Shown here: positions 22,343-34,018 of the stretch, one piece after another | Position numbering within the stretch: the stretch's first letter is position 1 | Layout: each line of letters starts with the position of its first letter | Assembly: GCA_016110215.1 (NCBI GenBank) | Contig: JADWQD010000004.1 | Location: 1,736,001 to 1,800,000, forward strand | Source of the DNA: Capronia americana | Lineage: Eukaryota > Ascomycota > Eurotiomycetes > Chaetothyriales > Herpotrichiellaceae | Length of the DNA: 64,000 nucleotides | Direction: 5' to 3' | Program-made: the position numbers and the translations under genes | Notes under the pieces: model-generated | The model's database searches: none | The model's input: only the letters and a program-made list of their open reading frames with translations | What the model was told of the DNA's origin: nothing

Positions 22343-23935
22343 CATCGAGTGGGTGGTGGTTCAAGCTTGTACTATGATGTGCTCTCTCCACCAAGACTGC
22401 CAGGCAGGTGAAGAAATGCTTTCACCTGCGAGATCTGTGACTGTTTACTGCCGAGTCGGCAAGTTGGAGTTACGGAGGAGTTTCTTGCTGATGTTTGTGA
22501 TATCCCATCTATTGTATCATTATCACCTAAGCCCATGATGGGGTTCCTTGATCAATCGAGGCCAGACGCTTTGATATTGACGTCGCTTCTCGAGCGCGTC
22601 TGAGATTGTACGACTATTTCGGGACTGTCTACTGGGCAACAATTGTCGAACCGGGGGAGATTGTAGATTTACCGGTTGGATGCTACTTCTATCAGAATCC
22701 CAGCGGCTCGATGGAGCTGCTTTTGACACAGAGCTCAAATCCTTCTTTAGAGAAGCGATGGAATGATATTGCTCGTTTCCACAATCGTAGGGACCTCTCA
22801 TTGAGATTCATCTTAACTCATTTCAAGCACCTCGCGACTGCCAGCTCCAGCCGAATCAAAGGCGAGAAGGAGCAAAGAAAGCCAAAAGCAGCCATCCGGC
22901 ACATGAATCCGCAATTCTCTCAACGCTATGCATCTTAGGCCCTATCCCCGCCATTTCATTGGTTTGAGTATTCCGTGGTAGCTGCGTTGCAAAAGGCAAC
23001 CGTCCTTTCTCCGTTGGAAGTGGCCTTCACGCTGCCCCGGCCATCCCTGACCTCGCTTACGCAAGTGTGCCTGGCTGGAGCACTGGCAGAGAAAAAGGCA
23101 AAAGACCCTGAAATGTAGTGTCACCCTGAGTGGCGAAGAGTTGAGTCAAGAACTTAGTGAGTCACAGAATGGCTGATGGTGTACACAGAACATAAAATAC
23201 GATGAAGAGGTGAGCAGTTCCCCGCCGCAGGCGTCCTCGGACCTTTTTTCATAATTCAGCCACTCAATGCTTGCGATTGCGGATTGCCTTCTTGGTGTGG
23301 TACCCTGTGTGTTCGGATCACTCCCCTTTCCAAGAAAGTCTGGCAGCACCGGCTCGTAAGCCCTGACCTTTTGGACTCGATCCCGTCAAAAGTGCGGCTG
23401 CCACAACAGGAATCTGATATCGAGGTGGTGTGGAGACCCGTCCTCCCTTTCCCGACCCACGCCGCTCTACCCGGATGGAGCTGAGAGGCTAATGCTCGTT
23501 GTTTTGTGATTTCAAGCCTAGCTCTAGTCTCTCCGTTGTTGCAAGGATATGCCCTTTTTTTGCTTCGGGAGTATTGGGAGCCAGTCGTTCCTGAGGCAGC
23601 GGAGCTGAGAGCTGAATTCAAGTGCGTGTGATCGGATGAATTTGGACGGCTGTGGTCGCAAGAGCCAAGTTATTGCGCCGGGGCGTTCTGTGACACTTGG
23701 ATGCGGTACATAGATCGAGGCTGAGCACTGCTGAATGCTTGTCCTTATGTCGCGGTACCACGCGGATGCTGGTTATTGGCGGTCTCGGGCGACGAGCTAG
23801 CTTCAGGCGGAAATGCTGTTATCGCGAGAAGCATCATCCATTTCGTTCGGCACTGGCTCTAGCAAATGAGTAACGTCCAGTATAGGCGCAGTGCTCTTTG
23901 CGTCGCTTGACGATAGATTCGTGTGCTTCTCCGAC
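22343..23935. other. Intergenic, about 1.6 kb, with an orphan frame
   Basis: Between the BTB gene and the convergent CSN12-like gene. Apart from the frame at 22552-22938 (separate entry) I see nothing. Confidence 0.5.
22552..22938 (+). pseudogene. Orphan coding-like frame without a start codon
   Basis: About 128 codons open after a TGA at 22549, with protein-like composition: FDIDVASRARLRLYDYFGTV, VEPGEIVDLPVGCYFY and RWNDIARFHNRRDLSLRF. No ATG precedes the coding-like part, and I found no convincing upstream exon. It could be a 3' exon of an undetected gene, a decayed gene, or chance. I do not recognise the family. Confidence 0.3.
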
Positions 23936-25562
23936 TCAAACGCCTGTTCCTGGGAATGCGCCGGCCTTGCTGAGTACGACGACCCCTCGGTCGCGAGCGA
24001 TGTAGCCTTTCATCATGTTCTGTCACGTTGGCGAAGAAGCTGAAGTCAGCATTTCCCTCTTTGGTCCATCAATCATGCAAGGGTTGAGGGTTTCGGCGTC
24101 AAGCAGAGCACGCCAGGCAACACATCAGGCATTTCATCTAGGCAACAGCCTTGTCGTGCAACTTCCCATACCACGCACCATTGAGAGAAGCATGAACGCA
24201 AGGTGAGGCGAAGCAGTTAAAAGCACATGCAGAGAGGCAATAATAGGCAGAACATACCTTGTAAATCATATTCGCCAGGAAGCACTCCACCTCATCCCTA
24301 TCAATTAGCACCTCGTTTGCGCCTCTATACCCAACCCGCATTCCTGCCTCAAATTCTTCGATACGAATCCTCGTCCGGCGGATCCTACCACTGATCTCTC
24401 CGGTCGTGGCGTCCTTGGTCTCTTCCCACCCTGCTGCCAAGTAGACCTTGCGAAATAGATTGCGCATGCAGATGTCTCGGGTTCTTTCGAGGGTGAGGTA
24501 GATGCGCCTTTGGACCAGTTCGGGTTCGGCTGTTGAGAGTGCCTGGTCGAAGTCGGCAAGGGAACCGGTACGGATGGCGGCGAACAAGGGTGCGAAGATC
24601 TTTGAGAGGTTACTGTATGGAGACAGCGCGGCGTTACTTGGGAGTTGATGCTTGTTCACGACGTGCGCAGGGATGAGGTAGGTGAGGATCTGTTCTTGGT
24701 TCTTGACCGAGGCTTTGTGGCAGAGGTCCAGTGCCTCGGTAAGGTTCTGCTCCGCTTCAGTGTAGTTCTCCTGCAGAAATTCGATGACCCCCCGATAGTA
24801 CTTGAATGTGCAGCGGTGAGATTTCGGAAAGAGTTCCAAGGGTGGGAGGTCATCTGATGCGGCTTCCAAGGCGCGGATAACATTCTTCGTAAGGGAGATT
24901 GAATTGAGCTTGAAGTATGTTTTGAAGAGCAGGTTGGTTGTGCTGTAGATGCCCCATTTCCTCGACTCGGACAGCTCGGCTCTATCGCTCAAGCAGACGG
25001 TGAACATTCGATTGATTGTCCATGCTGCCTGTTCGAGTTTGTCGTTTTTGTTCGTGTCACCTATGATATCGTCTGAGAAGCCGCTGGCATAAACGTCTCC
25101 ATTGCCTTCTTTGGCTTTGCCCTCACTGTCCGCTTTCATGGCAATCATGCGAATGTACTTCCCTGCAATGTAGAGACATGGCACTGTCCATGACTGGAAG
25201 CCGAAGTTGGTGTAGCCTCTGACGAGGTGGTTGCACAATTCCTTGTAAGCATCAAAGGCCTTAAACCAGTCACCCGTGCCGTTGCCCGAGCGTAGTCCGA
25301 CTAGCTCTTTGACGCATTTCCAGAGGGCGACGAAAATATCCACCCAGGCGTTGGCTTCAGACTTGGGAAGTTTCGTAGCATTTCGATCCTGGACCAGGTG
25401 GTAGCGGATGTCAGCCGAGACGGTCTGAAAGTTCGAAAGTTGTGCCAATGACTGGAGACGGTAGGGATCACGCTGGGTATCTATGGGCGCCAGGCATGAT
25501 GCTAGCAGTCGGCCATCGCCTACGCGCTGGGCTTCGTGGAAGTCGGCGAACAGAGACCCCAT
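23936..25562 (-). CDS. CSN12: CSN12-like PCI-domain protein
   Basis: Two exons: 25562..24258 and 24019..23936, giving 462 aa. The 238-nt intron (GTATGT...CGTGACAG) is long for this window; the last exon supplies MMKGYIARDRGVVVLSKAG and a GAFPGTGV end, exactly where CSN12 proteins continue after ANMIYK. Order: N-terminal MGSLFADFHEAQRVGDGRLL, TPR-like helices (LEQAAWTINRMFTVCLSDRAE, KYYRGVIEFLQENYTEAEQN), QILTYLIPAHVV, then a PCI winged helix (RTRIRIEEFEAGMRV, DRDEVECFLANMIYK). Relatives act in the COP9 signalosome-associated complex or in Thp1/PCID2-type mRNA export complexes. I start at MGSLF; the frame stays open upstream but the extra sequence is not family-like. Confidence 0.87.
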
Positions 25563-25882
25563 CAGACAAACCGAGACCAGAACAGAGCAAACGACGAGAG
25601 CGATGTTGGAGAAGCGGTTTGGTAAGGCAATTAATCTGGCTGGCAAGCGGCGAAGAAATCCCGAGCAGCCAATCACAAGCGAGGGGCGTGAGAAGGAACG
25701 AGTGATGGGCGCCAAGCCGCACTCTTGGCATTCAGGTTGTGGACGAAATTATCGGGCCTTGCCATTGACATCTCTGACTGCGACTTCAAGCACATCGACG
25801 ACCAAGAACCTTGAGGTCGGTTAGATCAGTCAAGGTATGCAAAGAATCTCTCATTTAGATTGACGGCGCTAACATATTGCAG
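25563..25882. promoter_or_regulatory. Divergent promoter with 5'-UTR intron, CSN12-like / RPL20
   Basis: Compact region between two opposite start codons. On the plus strand a 48-nt intron (25835 GTATGC ... CTAAC ... GCAG 25882) ends directly at the RPL20 ATG, so RPL20 probably has a spliced leader exon. The shared promoter core should lie within about 25563-25834. Confidence 0.6.
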
Positions 25883-26757
25883 ATGGGTAAGTCTCCAGAA
25901 CGTCCTTTTCCCCGCCCAATTTATTTCGAAATGAGAGCGACATGAAAGAATCAGAGGATCTCGACAAGGCAAGAGCGTGGGCGAGGACGGGAGCAGGAGT
26001 GTAGCAGCAGAGGCATATGAACAGCCGAACAGTATACAAGTGGCATGGAAGAGAGAGAGAGAGAGCGCGCGATAATCTTCTGGCTCACAAGCGGATTCCA
26101 TTCCTTCGAAACACGGCATCGACCAATTCATGCGCACAATACTGACACCTCACGTTTCCTCCAGGTCGCCTCCAGGAATACCAAGTCATCGGCCGCAGCC
26201 TGCCCACCGATGCAAACCCAACCCCCAAGCTCTACCGCATGCGCATTTTCGCACCCAACACCGTGGTGGCCAAATCCCGCTTCTGGTACTTCTTGTCCAA
26301 GCTCCGCAAGCTGAAGAAATCCACCGGCGAGGTCGTCTCCCTGAACGTCATCCACGAGAAGCGCCCCTTGAAGGTCAAGAACTTCGGCATCTGGATCCGT
26401 TATGATTCAAGATCCGGCACCCACAACATGTACAAGGAGTACAGAGAGATGAGCCGTACCGATGCGGTGCAGGCGTTGTACCAGGATATGGCGGCGAGAC
26501 ATCGGGCTCGATTCAGGAGCATTCACGTATGTTGGCTCGCAGATGTCCTTTACTTTCATGGGACGTCTGAATGTGCAGCGAACTCTCACTGACAGTCTTC
26601 GCAGATCCTCAAGGTCGTCGAGATCCAGAACCCCAACGACGTCAAGCGACCATACATCAAGCAGTTGATCAGCCGCAACCTCAAATTCCCTCTGCCTCAC
26701 CGCAACAGCAAGTCGAAGAAGCTCTTCACGCCCAAGCGACCTTCTACTTTCGCATAG
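25883..26757 (+). CDS. RPL20: 60S ribosomal protein eL20 (L18a family)
   Basis: Three coding exons: 25883..25886 (only ATGG), 26165..26526 and 26605..26757, giving 172 aa, the normal fungal length. Donors are GTAAGT and GTATGT; the 278-nt first intron is the largest here and holds a GA microsatellite at 26051-26065. Recognisable blocks: GRLQEYQVIGRSLPTDANPT, KLYRMRIFAPN, SRFWYFLSKLRKLKK, NFGIWIRYDSRSGTHNMYKE, ARFRSIHILKV and KFPLPHRNSKSKKLF. eL20 sits on the large subunit near the central protuberance. A long intron right after the start codon is common in fungal ribosomal genes. Shares its promoter with the CSN12-like gene. Confidence 0.95.
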
Positions 26758-27777
26758 ATGGAATAGTTTGTGTGGTGCGAAGTCATGTGTTGTGCGCGGG
26801 TCGGTCTAGGAATGAAAGTGCCAGCAACGGGAAGTCCTGCACCATGGTCTGGTCATTGCACAGCACTTCATGATGATGAGGCAGGTTGGGGGTTGTTGGA
26901 ACCGTGTCTCAGGGTTGACGTGTTCGGGGCATAGGCTACGAAGCGTGCGAGCGAGCGAGCGTGCGATACCAGCACGGGCAAGCAGATACAGGAAGATGAG
27001 AGGCGTCTCAGACCCAGACATATCGAAGATACAGGGACATCGAACTGAGATGCAGCGCTGTTTGATATCTTTGCCTGTGGTCCCCAAGCCAGACACTGTG
27101 GTGCAAAGGTTCCCAAATACCAAAAATTCACGTCGAAAAAGTCTAGTCGCACAAGTGAAGCGCATGTGCAGGTTGCGTGGTATCCTCGTCTTTTTGCTTC
27201 AATCGCGGACTCGTGACCACGGTCGTACTGCTCGTTCACTCAAGAGAACCTGGCTTCAAGTCTTTTTTTGGCTGGCGAAGTGAAAAGCATGATGGCAACC
27301 ACACCACGGTCGCCTCGCTCTTCTATGATCCTCGTCATACCCGTTGCTATAGACCCCCATCACCCCTTATTAAGCATGTCCTGTTCCTCAGTGTCCTAGC
27401 TCGAACTTAGCTCGCGACCAATCTGTCCCAAGTCTCAACATCCAGGAGAAGGAACGCCGAACATATTGAAGAAGAGGGCACACAATATGCACGGAGGTCG
27501 ATACTGCCGTCCGGTGCTTGGTTGTCGTATGATGACCCGAGATGGTAAGAGACCATGACAGTTGTACAGTATCCCGAAACCAATAAACACCCTTTTTTTG
27601 GCGGCCGTCCCAATGGCCCGTCTGCGGCGAGATGGCAAAGTGTGCCTGGAACGGAGCCATCTCTTCATCCGCTCTTCAAGGATCCGTAGTGCAGTTTGTG
27701 AGTGCCGGCAACTCCAGTCAAGTATGGTGATAACCTCTCTGGGCGGAGAAAGGCGGTCTTATCGATGGGGAGTTCGT
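26758..27777. other. Intergenic, convergent gene ends, about 1 kb
   Basis: 3' regions of RPL20 and the LaeA-like gene. Short GAGC/GTGC repeats near 26945. Frames on both strands lack support. Confidence 0.5.
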
Positions 27778-28806
27778 TCATCCTACTTCGTCTGCACCGG
27801 GTGCCCTGGCGGTAATGACGTGAAGCACGTTATAGAAGCGGGCATTCGGGTCCTTGGCCTGCGCCATTGCTTCGTTGCACAGGCGCCTGACATGGTCGGC
27901 AGACCAGCTGGAGTACTTGCACAGCGGCATCAGGCTGATGGCCTCGAGACCCTGGCCACCACTGCCGTCGGCGTTGAGGCCCATCGAGATCTGCCACCAT
28001 TTCGATGCGCGGGTCTTCGCGACATCCCTGTGCCACTCACTCAAAGGAATCTTGTATTCCTTGTGGACGACGTCTTTGAAACCCATGCGTCGGAGGATCT
28101 CGGGCGTGGCAGGGTCGTAGTGTATGCGACGGCCCATGGCGTCGTAATGGCCTTTGACGTAGACTTCCCACCAATCCATCAGTCTCCCTGGGTGTGACTT
28201 GCCGTCCTCAGCACGAGGCTCGTAATCGAGCTCGACCGACTCGAAGTAACCCGTCCCGGGGATGAGGTGGTCGAGGATCTTCTGGTACAAAGCATGCCAG
28301 TTGGACACGCTCCCCAAGCCCATCTGGAGATGGATCAGATCCCAGGATCGCTCCCCCCAAGCCCAAGGCCCCTCATAATCCCAGGGTGCTTTGAAGGCCA
28401 CATTGGGCTCGATGTTCGGTGGACCCATGCGGTGAAGATCAACGCCTACAAATTCAGCGTCGCGAAAGTGCACCGCCATGTCTAACATCCAGTTTCCCGG
28501 ACCGCAGCCCAGGTCGAGTACTCTCGGAGGCTCCTGCCACCCACGGACCTCACGTTTAAGCATGTCCGTTGGGCAGTCCGTCAGCCGGCTGCCCTTGTCC
28601 CTGATCGTCTTGAACATGGTGTGCATCATGTCCAGCCTTTCGGCCTCTGTTCTGTCCTGGGGGATCAAGTACTGGCCACTGGAAGCGAAGCCTGTATTAG
28701 CCACCTAGTGGAATGGAATCGGTTTCAGCACCAACCTTCTGAAGGCGCCATATTCTCGACCAAACTGGTGAATGGTTTGCATTTCTATAGGAATATCGCG
28801 GGCCAT
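27778..28806 (-). CDS. LaeA-like SAM-dependent methyltransferase
   Basis: Two exons: 28806..28736 and 28678..27778, with a 57-nt intron (GTTGGT...CTTCCAG), giving 323 aa. The join yields FGREYGAFRSGQYLIPQD, the characteristic N-terminus of fungal LaeA/Llm methyltransferases. The SAM-binding motif I is RVLDLGCGPGNWMLDMA, with an acidic EFVGVDLHRM after it and WDLIHLQMGLGSVSNW as the motif II/III region. LaeA itself partners velvet proteins and globally regulates secondary metabolism; most paralogues (Llm type) have unknown roles, and this one could be either. The gene has an unusually long 2.7-kb upstream gap. No biosynthetic core gene is nearby. Confidence 0.87.
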
Positions 28807-31568
28807 TGTTGGTGTTCCGGAAAGAAAATCAAACGTTGGTCAACTCAGGGGTGTCTAGGTTGAACTTGCGTTGGCAACGTATGGATATGTGCCTGAGTGA
28901 GGGTTGGCGAGTACCATAGAAAACGCCCCGGACTGGACGTGCCACAGCAGGTCTTATGACAGGCGGATATGGTTCTTTGGATTGGGCAGTAGAACGCGAG
29001 GGGAGGTTGATATATATGGTAGCAGGTCGCACAGCAAGGCCAGAAGCCCCCGAACTGTACTGGCCCGCGTGAGGAAGTAATTGTGTAACCAACGATCCCC
29101 GAGTGGTTCTTTCAGACTCGACTTGGTGAGTGAATGAGGAAGCTGAAGGGCGGGGAAGCTCTAAACCCAACTCTCTCACCTTCCAAGCGATCTCGATAAG
29201 CCTAAAATCAGGGCGCGAGGGTGGGTATAATCTGTACGAGGTAATGTGTTGGGGTTGATCGGTCTAATCTTGCCGTGCTGGGAGACGTTGCAAGGGTAAG
29301 CAAACTTTACGCCGTACTAGGTCGGGCGTCTTACCCAAAAAACCCACCAGTTCACAAGAGAAAGCCAGATGAACAGCAGGCGAGGCAGGGAACCTGCAAG
29401 ACTTTGACAGCCGGCCTAGGCGGAACGCCGGCAATACACAGTAGAGGCTGGCCAGATTCGGCGTACGAGTCAGGACACAGAGAAGTGGAGTTCCGTGTAC
29501 TGAAAGTGAACCAGCATGGGGTTTGACCATTTCGTATTCCTGTCTCCTTCAACGCAAATGATTGTAACCCTGGGCCCGACCTGGTGGAAGGTGATCCGCA
29601 GAGACGGACAAGATGGACGGACAGGGAGGCGTTGCGCTCTCCACTGCCACTGGTCGTGCCGACCTGCAAATCAGCTTAGGCTTTCGACTCCGCAGCGACA
29701 GAATGTTTCGATGCTAATGCAGTGACAACACCAGTAGTGGTGGCAAGGATCTCCGAGTGACCGCATTGCAGCTCTGGGCGAGCTGTCGGGATGCTTGCTA
29801 GCTCCTCCAGGCCCGCCCGCCAGTCGCGACTCACGTCGTTGGACCGCTACTGCAGCACCCCCGATCCCCCGAACCAAACATGCTTGCAATCTGTTCATGC
29901 TGCTCGAGAAAGTTGAGGACGAGCATGAGCATGGCGCGATGCACGAAGACTCGCGAACAACAGTGCATCACGATCCTTGGACGATCGGGCCACTTGCGTC
30001 TTCAGCCAGGGCCAACCTCTTCCCTCCTCCTCGCGAACAGCGCGATGGGTGCCTTTACACAAAAGCGACGGGGAGGAGACCAGCTTCGAGAGAAAAACAG
30101 TCACACGTATCTATGGGGTCAAGCTTGGGCGGCGAAGATCAGACCACCTCTAACTTGTAGACAGGCTCTAGAATCATGTCAATCCCCCCCAGTTGCAGCA
30201 GGTCTTTTCTTATGCCTTTCTCTTGCCCTTCTCCCGTCGGTGGCGTTCTTCTGACCGCTGGTCGATGACTCAAGATTCGGTGCAAATCAGCTGCATCTTG
30301 ACTCGCACAGGCCATAGATACTAGTCAGAGTAGCTGTGCAAGCGGTGTTTGTTAGTGCTGCACGGATCTGCTGCACGTACATTTGCCTTTTAACGTTCGG
30401 ACAGTTCTCGGTGGGTGTTATTTCAGAGTGCCGGGTGGAGAGGCAAAGCTCCCGGTCGTTGGAACTGGAATGCTTCGGGTGGCTAGCTGAGTCTTTGGGC
30501 GAGCCGAAGCGTTCAGGCCCCGGCAATTTGGTCGCCAGAGGCCAAAGGACAAATCACGTTGGGCGGTGTCTTCAAGGCCTGCGGACCCCGCGACATGGGT
30601 GCCCGGGCCTGTCAGGTTTCCGCCAAGCCTGATAAGATCCATATCCTCGGGTCCGTGGGTGTCAGAGCATGCACTTCGCTCCAGCCTCCTCTCTCGCCTA
30701 CTCGTTCTTCTCATTCATTTCGAGACATTGTTACACACTATCGATGCCATCCTCGTTTTTTCCCTCACCGAGCAATAATAGCGGGGTCCCTTCCACTTGG
30801 AGTTCGGGAGCAAAACTCCGTCTGTGTACTACGTAACAATTATCGCGCCCGTGCGCTCCCCTCACGTACTTTCTAAGAGACCCTACCGGGCTCATACGAA
30901 GCATCGGCTCTTTTGCCTCCATGTCGGTTGAGATGAAACCTGCTTCGACCTGGTTGAGGGTGCCGATTCGGAAATAGTATCCTGAGATGGGCGCCCCTCG
31001 TTTTGCAATGGAAGCCGCTCCATCCTCGAGCATTGGCCAGGTGGACCTTCCAGCCTTACTCAGTGGATGCAAGAAGATACACTACAATCCTTGCATTCTT
31101 CCTGCCGGCCCTTCAACATGCTAGGCAACAGAAGCACCGTGTCACGCTTCAAGCACCTAATGTTGTACTACATCTGCTGTGTAACTCACTACAACCCCAG
31201 CGGCTGGAGTTGCAGATGCATTCCCCCGTGTTCGTGGATGCAGCATCAGACCAAGCCCGTCTTGACATAAACGTCAAGCGAAGGCCATTGTGAATTGACC
31301 TATTACGTACTCGTACACAATAGTTGCTTCGGCTTGTGCGAACGTTGGCGCGCTAGTTCGAACAGTTTTGCTGTGACGAATTGCGCTGGCGCTTAGAAAA
31401 CGAGCGCAATGGCGCCTATCAACCAATGCAATCGCGTCCTTTGCTGGCGCCATCATTTGCCGCCAAACCGCCTACCGCAGCTGGATCGATATTACTTTCC
31501 TCTCCGAGTCTTCACACCGCTTGTTGTGCTTCCGGCGCTTTGACTCTTGATCGATCCGTGTTCGCAAC
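28807..31568. other. Long divergent intergenic region, 2.8 kb
   Basis: Separates the start codons of the LaeA-like and WDR89-like genes. No frame shows family resemblance or credible splicing. A long regulatory region, a non-coding RNA, or an undetected gene are all possible; I see no direct evidence for any of them. Confidence 0.5.
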
Positions 31569-32825
31569 ATGCAGGCCTACCGGCAGCTAGCCGCCTGTGC
31601 GCCGTCTCAACAGGAGGATGTTTATGTCTTTGCCATCGCGCCAGTCGCAAACCGTGGGCTTGCGGCGATTACCTCTGCAGATGAATTGCTCCTTCTCAAC
31701 AGGGACAGTCTAGATCGGTCCACCATAGGGACATTGCAAGGCGCACCCAGTGGCCTCACCTCATTGGTGGTCGCCGACCAGGGGACCGCTGTAATATGTG
31801 CGGGCGGCGATGGGGCTGTGACCGTCTTCGATCTGAGAACCGGATCGAAAACTGCGCACTTCAGGTTAGGTATGTGTCACTGCCACGGCTACCACCGAGC
31901 CGTGACGGTTGACTGACGTCTGTCGCAGGAAAAGCTGTAAATGCTCTAGCAAGTAGGCTCAATGATGTGGCACTTGGCAGTGAATCTGTCGTGTCTGTTT
32001 GGTGGGTTCAATGGTGGCCTGTGTGACCTGCTGGTTCACTGGTATACTGATTGCGCCGCGCCGACAGGGATCGAAGACAGACGAAAGTACGGTGGCAGAA
32101 CACTGAGGTCAATGATGAAGTTACCGCCCTAGACTTCCATCCTTCCAGGGATAATCTGCTACTAAGTGGGGGCGATGATGGTGTGGTCTGCGTCTTCGAC
32201 ACCCAGGTTCAGGAGGAACAAGACAGCCTGCTCCAAGCTGTTAACCATGGTCCGGTCCACAAGGCAGGTTTCCTGGGCTCCAGAAACCTCTACGCTTTGA
32301 GCTCGGACCAGAATCTTGCATTGCATTCTCTCACCGTGGACGACGCCGATGTGGAGGCAGATCAAACACCAGCCCCTGACCAGCTTGGGGATCTCAGGCC
32401 CACTGTTCCTTGCGAATATGTCATTGATATCCTCCAAAGCGGGCAGGACCATGTCGTGGCATGTGGCTCTCACAGGTATGTCGGGGAAGCTCTCAGTATG
32501 GCCGATCCCTCTGATTCTCCCTAGTTACTCTCGCGTAGACCTGGTCAAAGTCGACCGTGGAATCGGCCTCAGCCTTGACCGGCGCATCGTGCTTGAAGAC
32601 GCCCATGGTGAGGAGATCGTTCGATCTGTCTACGTGGATGATGAGGTACGTCCAATTCCGAACCTGGTCTCTGCAGTTTCCTGATTCCCATAGGATGGTA
32701 CGATATTTACGGCAGGTGAGGATGGACGGGTCGCTGCCTTCCGTCCACGCGACAGTGCGCCGCCTCTCACCCCTGCCAAAGCCAAGGTCAAAAAGGTATC
32801 AGATGCAAGATATAAACCTTACTGA
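31569..32825 (+). CDS. WD40-repeat protein, WDR89-like
   Basis: Five exons: 31569..31869, 31929..32001, 32068..32475, 32525..32645 and 32694..32825; all four introns are 48-66 nt with consistent phases, product 344 aa. WD40 blades are visible: LVVADQGTAVICAGGDGAVTV, VTALDFHPSRDNLLLSGGDD with GVVCVFDTQ, and DGTIFTAGEDGRVAAFRP. The WDRR motif is created across the exon 2-3 junction. Length, the long insert between blades and the Lys-rich C-terminus fit WDR89 homologues, which are poorly characterised. Expected to form a beta-propeller scaffold; no enzymatic motif. Ends about 200 bp before the GH16-like gene on the same strand. Confidence 0.87.
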
Positions 32826-33028
32826 AAGGAACACGGGAAGCTGCAGTGGCCTGAGCGCACGCGCACAGCTGTTACCTTCTCAATTCGTCGGTCTCCGTGC
32901 TCGACGTTACGAGATGCACCTTCCTCCTAGACATTGGTCTTGAGTATCCTCTTCTGGAAGCGCTTCAATGCAGCCATTTCTGTCCTTCAGTCAACCGATA
33001 CTTACGCATCCGCTACACATCCGTAAAG

Positions 33029-34018
33029 ATGCATACTCTTCTCATCATATGCACTCTAACACTTAGTACCCTTGTCCGTCACACTCTCAGTGCCGACTGT
33101 CCATGTGGCTGGCTGCTGGACGGCCATGATGGAGTCTACACTCATCATCTGTACGAGGACTTTAGCGACTACCCCATCGATGTCGATGCAATGCTCGATA
33201 ACCCTCTGGCTGCTCATTTCAACGAGGATTGGATGATCTACGATTACTAGCAGCTGGCCGATAATCCACCCTCCATCCTCAATGCCAAATATAATTGGGA
33301 GAATGTCGAGATCAAGGACCAGCAGCTGGTGATGAAACAACGTGGCTTGACCCAGGCCGAATTTGACGCTTACGGCACGGTCAGCATTGCTGGCATCCAG
33401 AGCCGAAGACTTGACATGTTGTATGGGTCCTATCGTACAGTTTTCAAACTCGAAGGCTCTAATGGTGGCGCCTGTGCAGGGTTCTTCTGGTATCATGTGA
33501 GCGTCCTTTGCTCCTCTTCCTTGGAGATTTGCCCAGCTGACCCAACATTTCAGGACGACCGTTCCGAGATTGACATCGAGCTAGTCACGGTGGGCACCTC
33601 GTTTGTCAACAATACCATCAGCTTCACGTCCCACCCCTCGCTAGCAGCCGATGGACAACCCATCCCTAACGCAACTGTGCTCAAGCCCTTGAGCGATTCC
33701 CAATTCCAGCCCGAGATCTTCCGAGAATATCGGTTTGACAGCCACCCTGACTTCGGCGTGCAATATTTTGTCGACGGCAGACTTGTCCATGTCAACAGAT
33801 TGAATGTTCCCACAGATGGCATGGGTGGCAGCCTGCAGTTCAAGCTATGGGCAGATGGTAATAGGTGGTGGAGTGGACGCCCAAGCACAACGGACGTGTT
33901 CTTGAGCATCAAGAGCATTGTTGCATATTTCAATACCTCGAGTCCTGATCCTGAATGGGTAGACGCCTGTGAGGCTGCAGGTGGTCCAGGCGAGGAGACC
34001 ATTTGTTTCGTTGCATAA
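33029..34018 (+). CDS. GH16-like secreted glucanase, one in-frame TAG
   Basis: Exons 33029..33496 and 33554..34018 (57-nt intron, GTGAGC...ATTTCAG). A signal peptide (TLLIICTLTLSTLV) precedes CPCGW. The GH16 jellyroll shows GIQSRRLDMLYGSYRTVFKL, FFWYHDD, the catalytic SEIDIEL (E-x-D-x-E), GVQYFVDGRLVH, GSLQFKLWADG and RWWSGRPSTTD; such enzymes cleave beta-1,3(4)-glucans. The frame is broken once, by TAG at 33248-33250 between FNEDWMIYDY and QLADNPPS; the same frame continues for about 80 codons to a normal intron. Family members run straight through this point, and no intron removes the stop cleanly. Either a recent nonsense change (CAG to TAG fits), a sequence error, or stop-codon readthrough (context TAG CAG CTG). 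Product if read through: about 309 residues. Confidence 0.8.
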
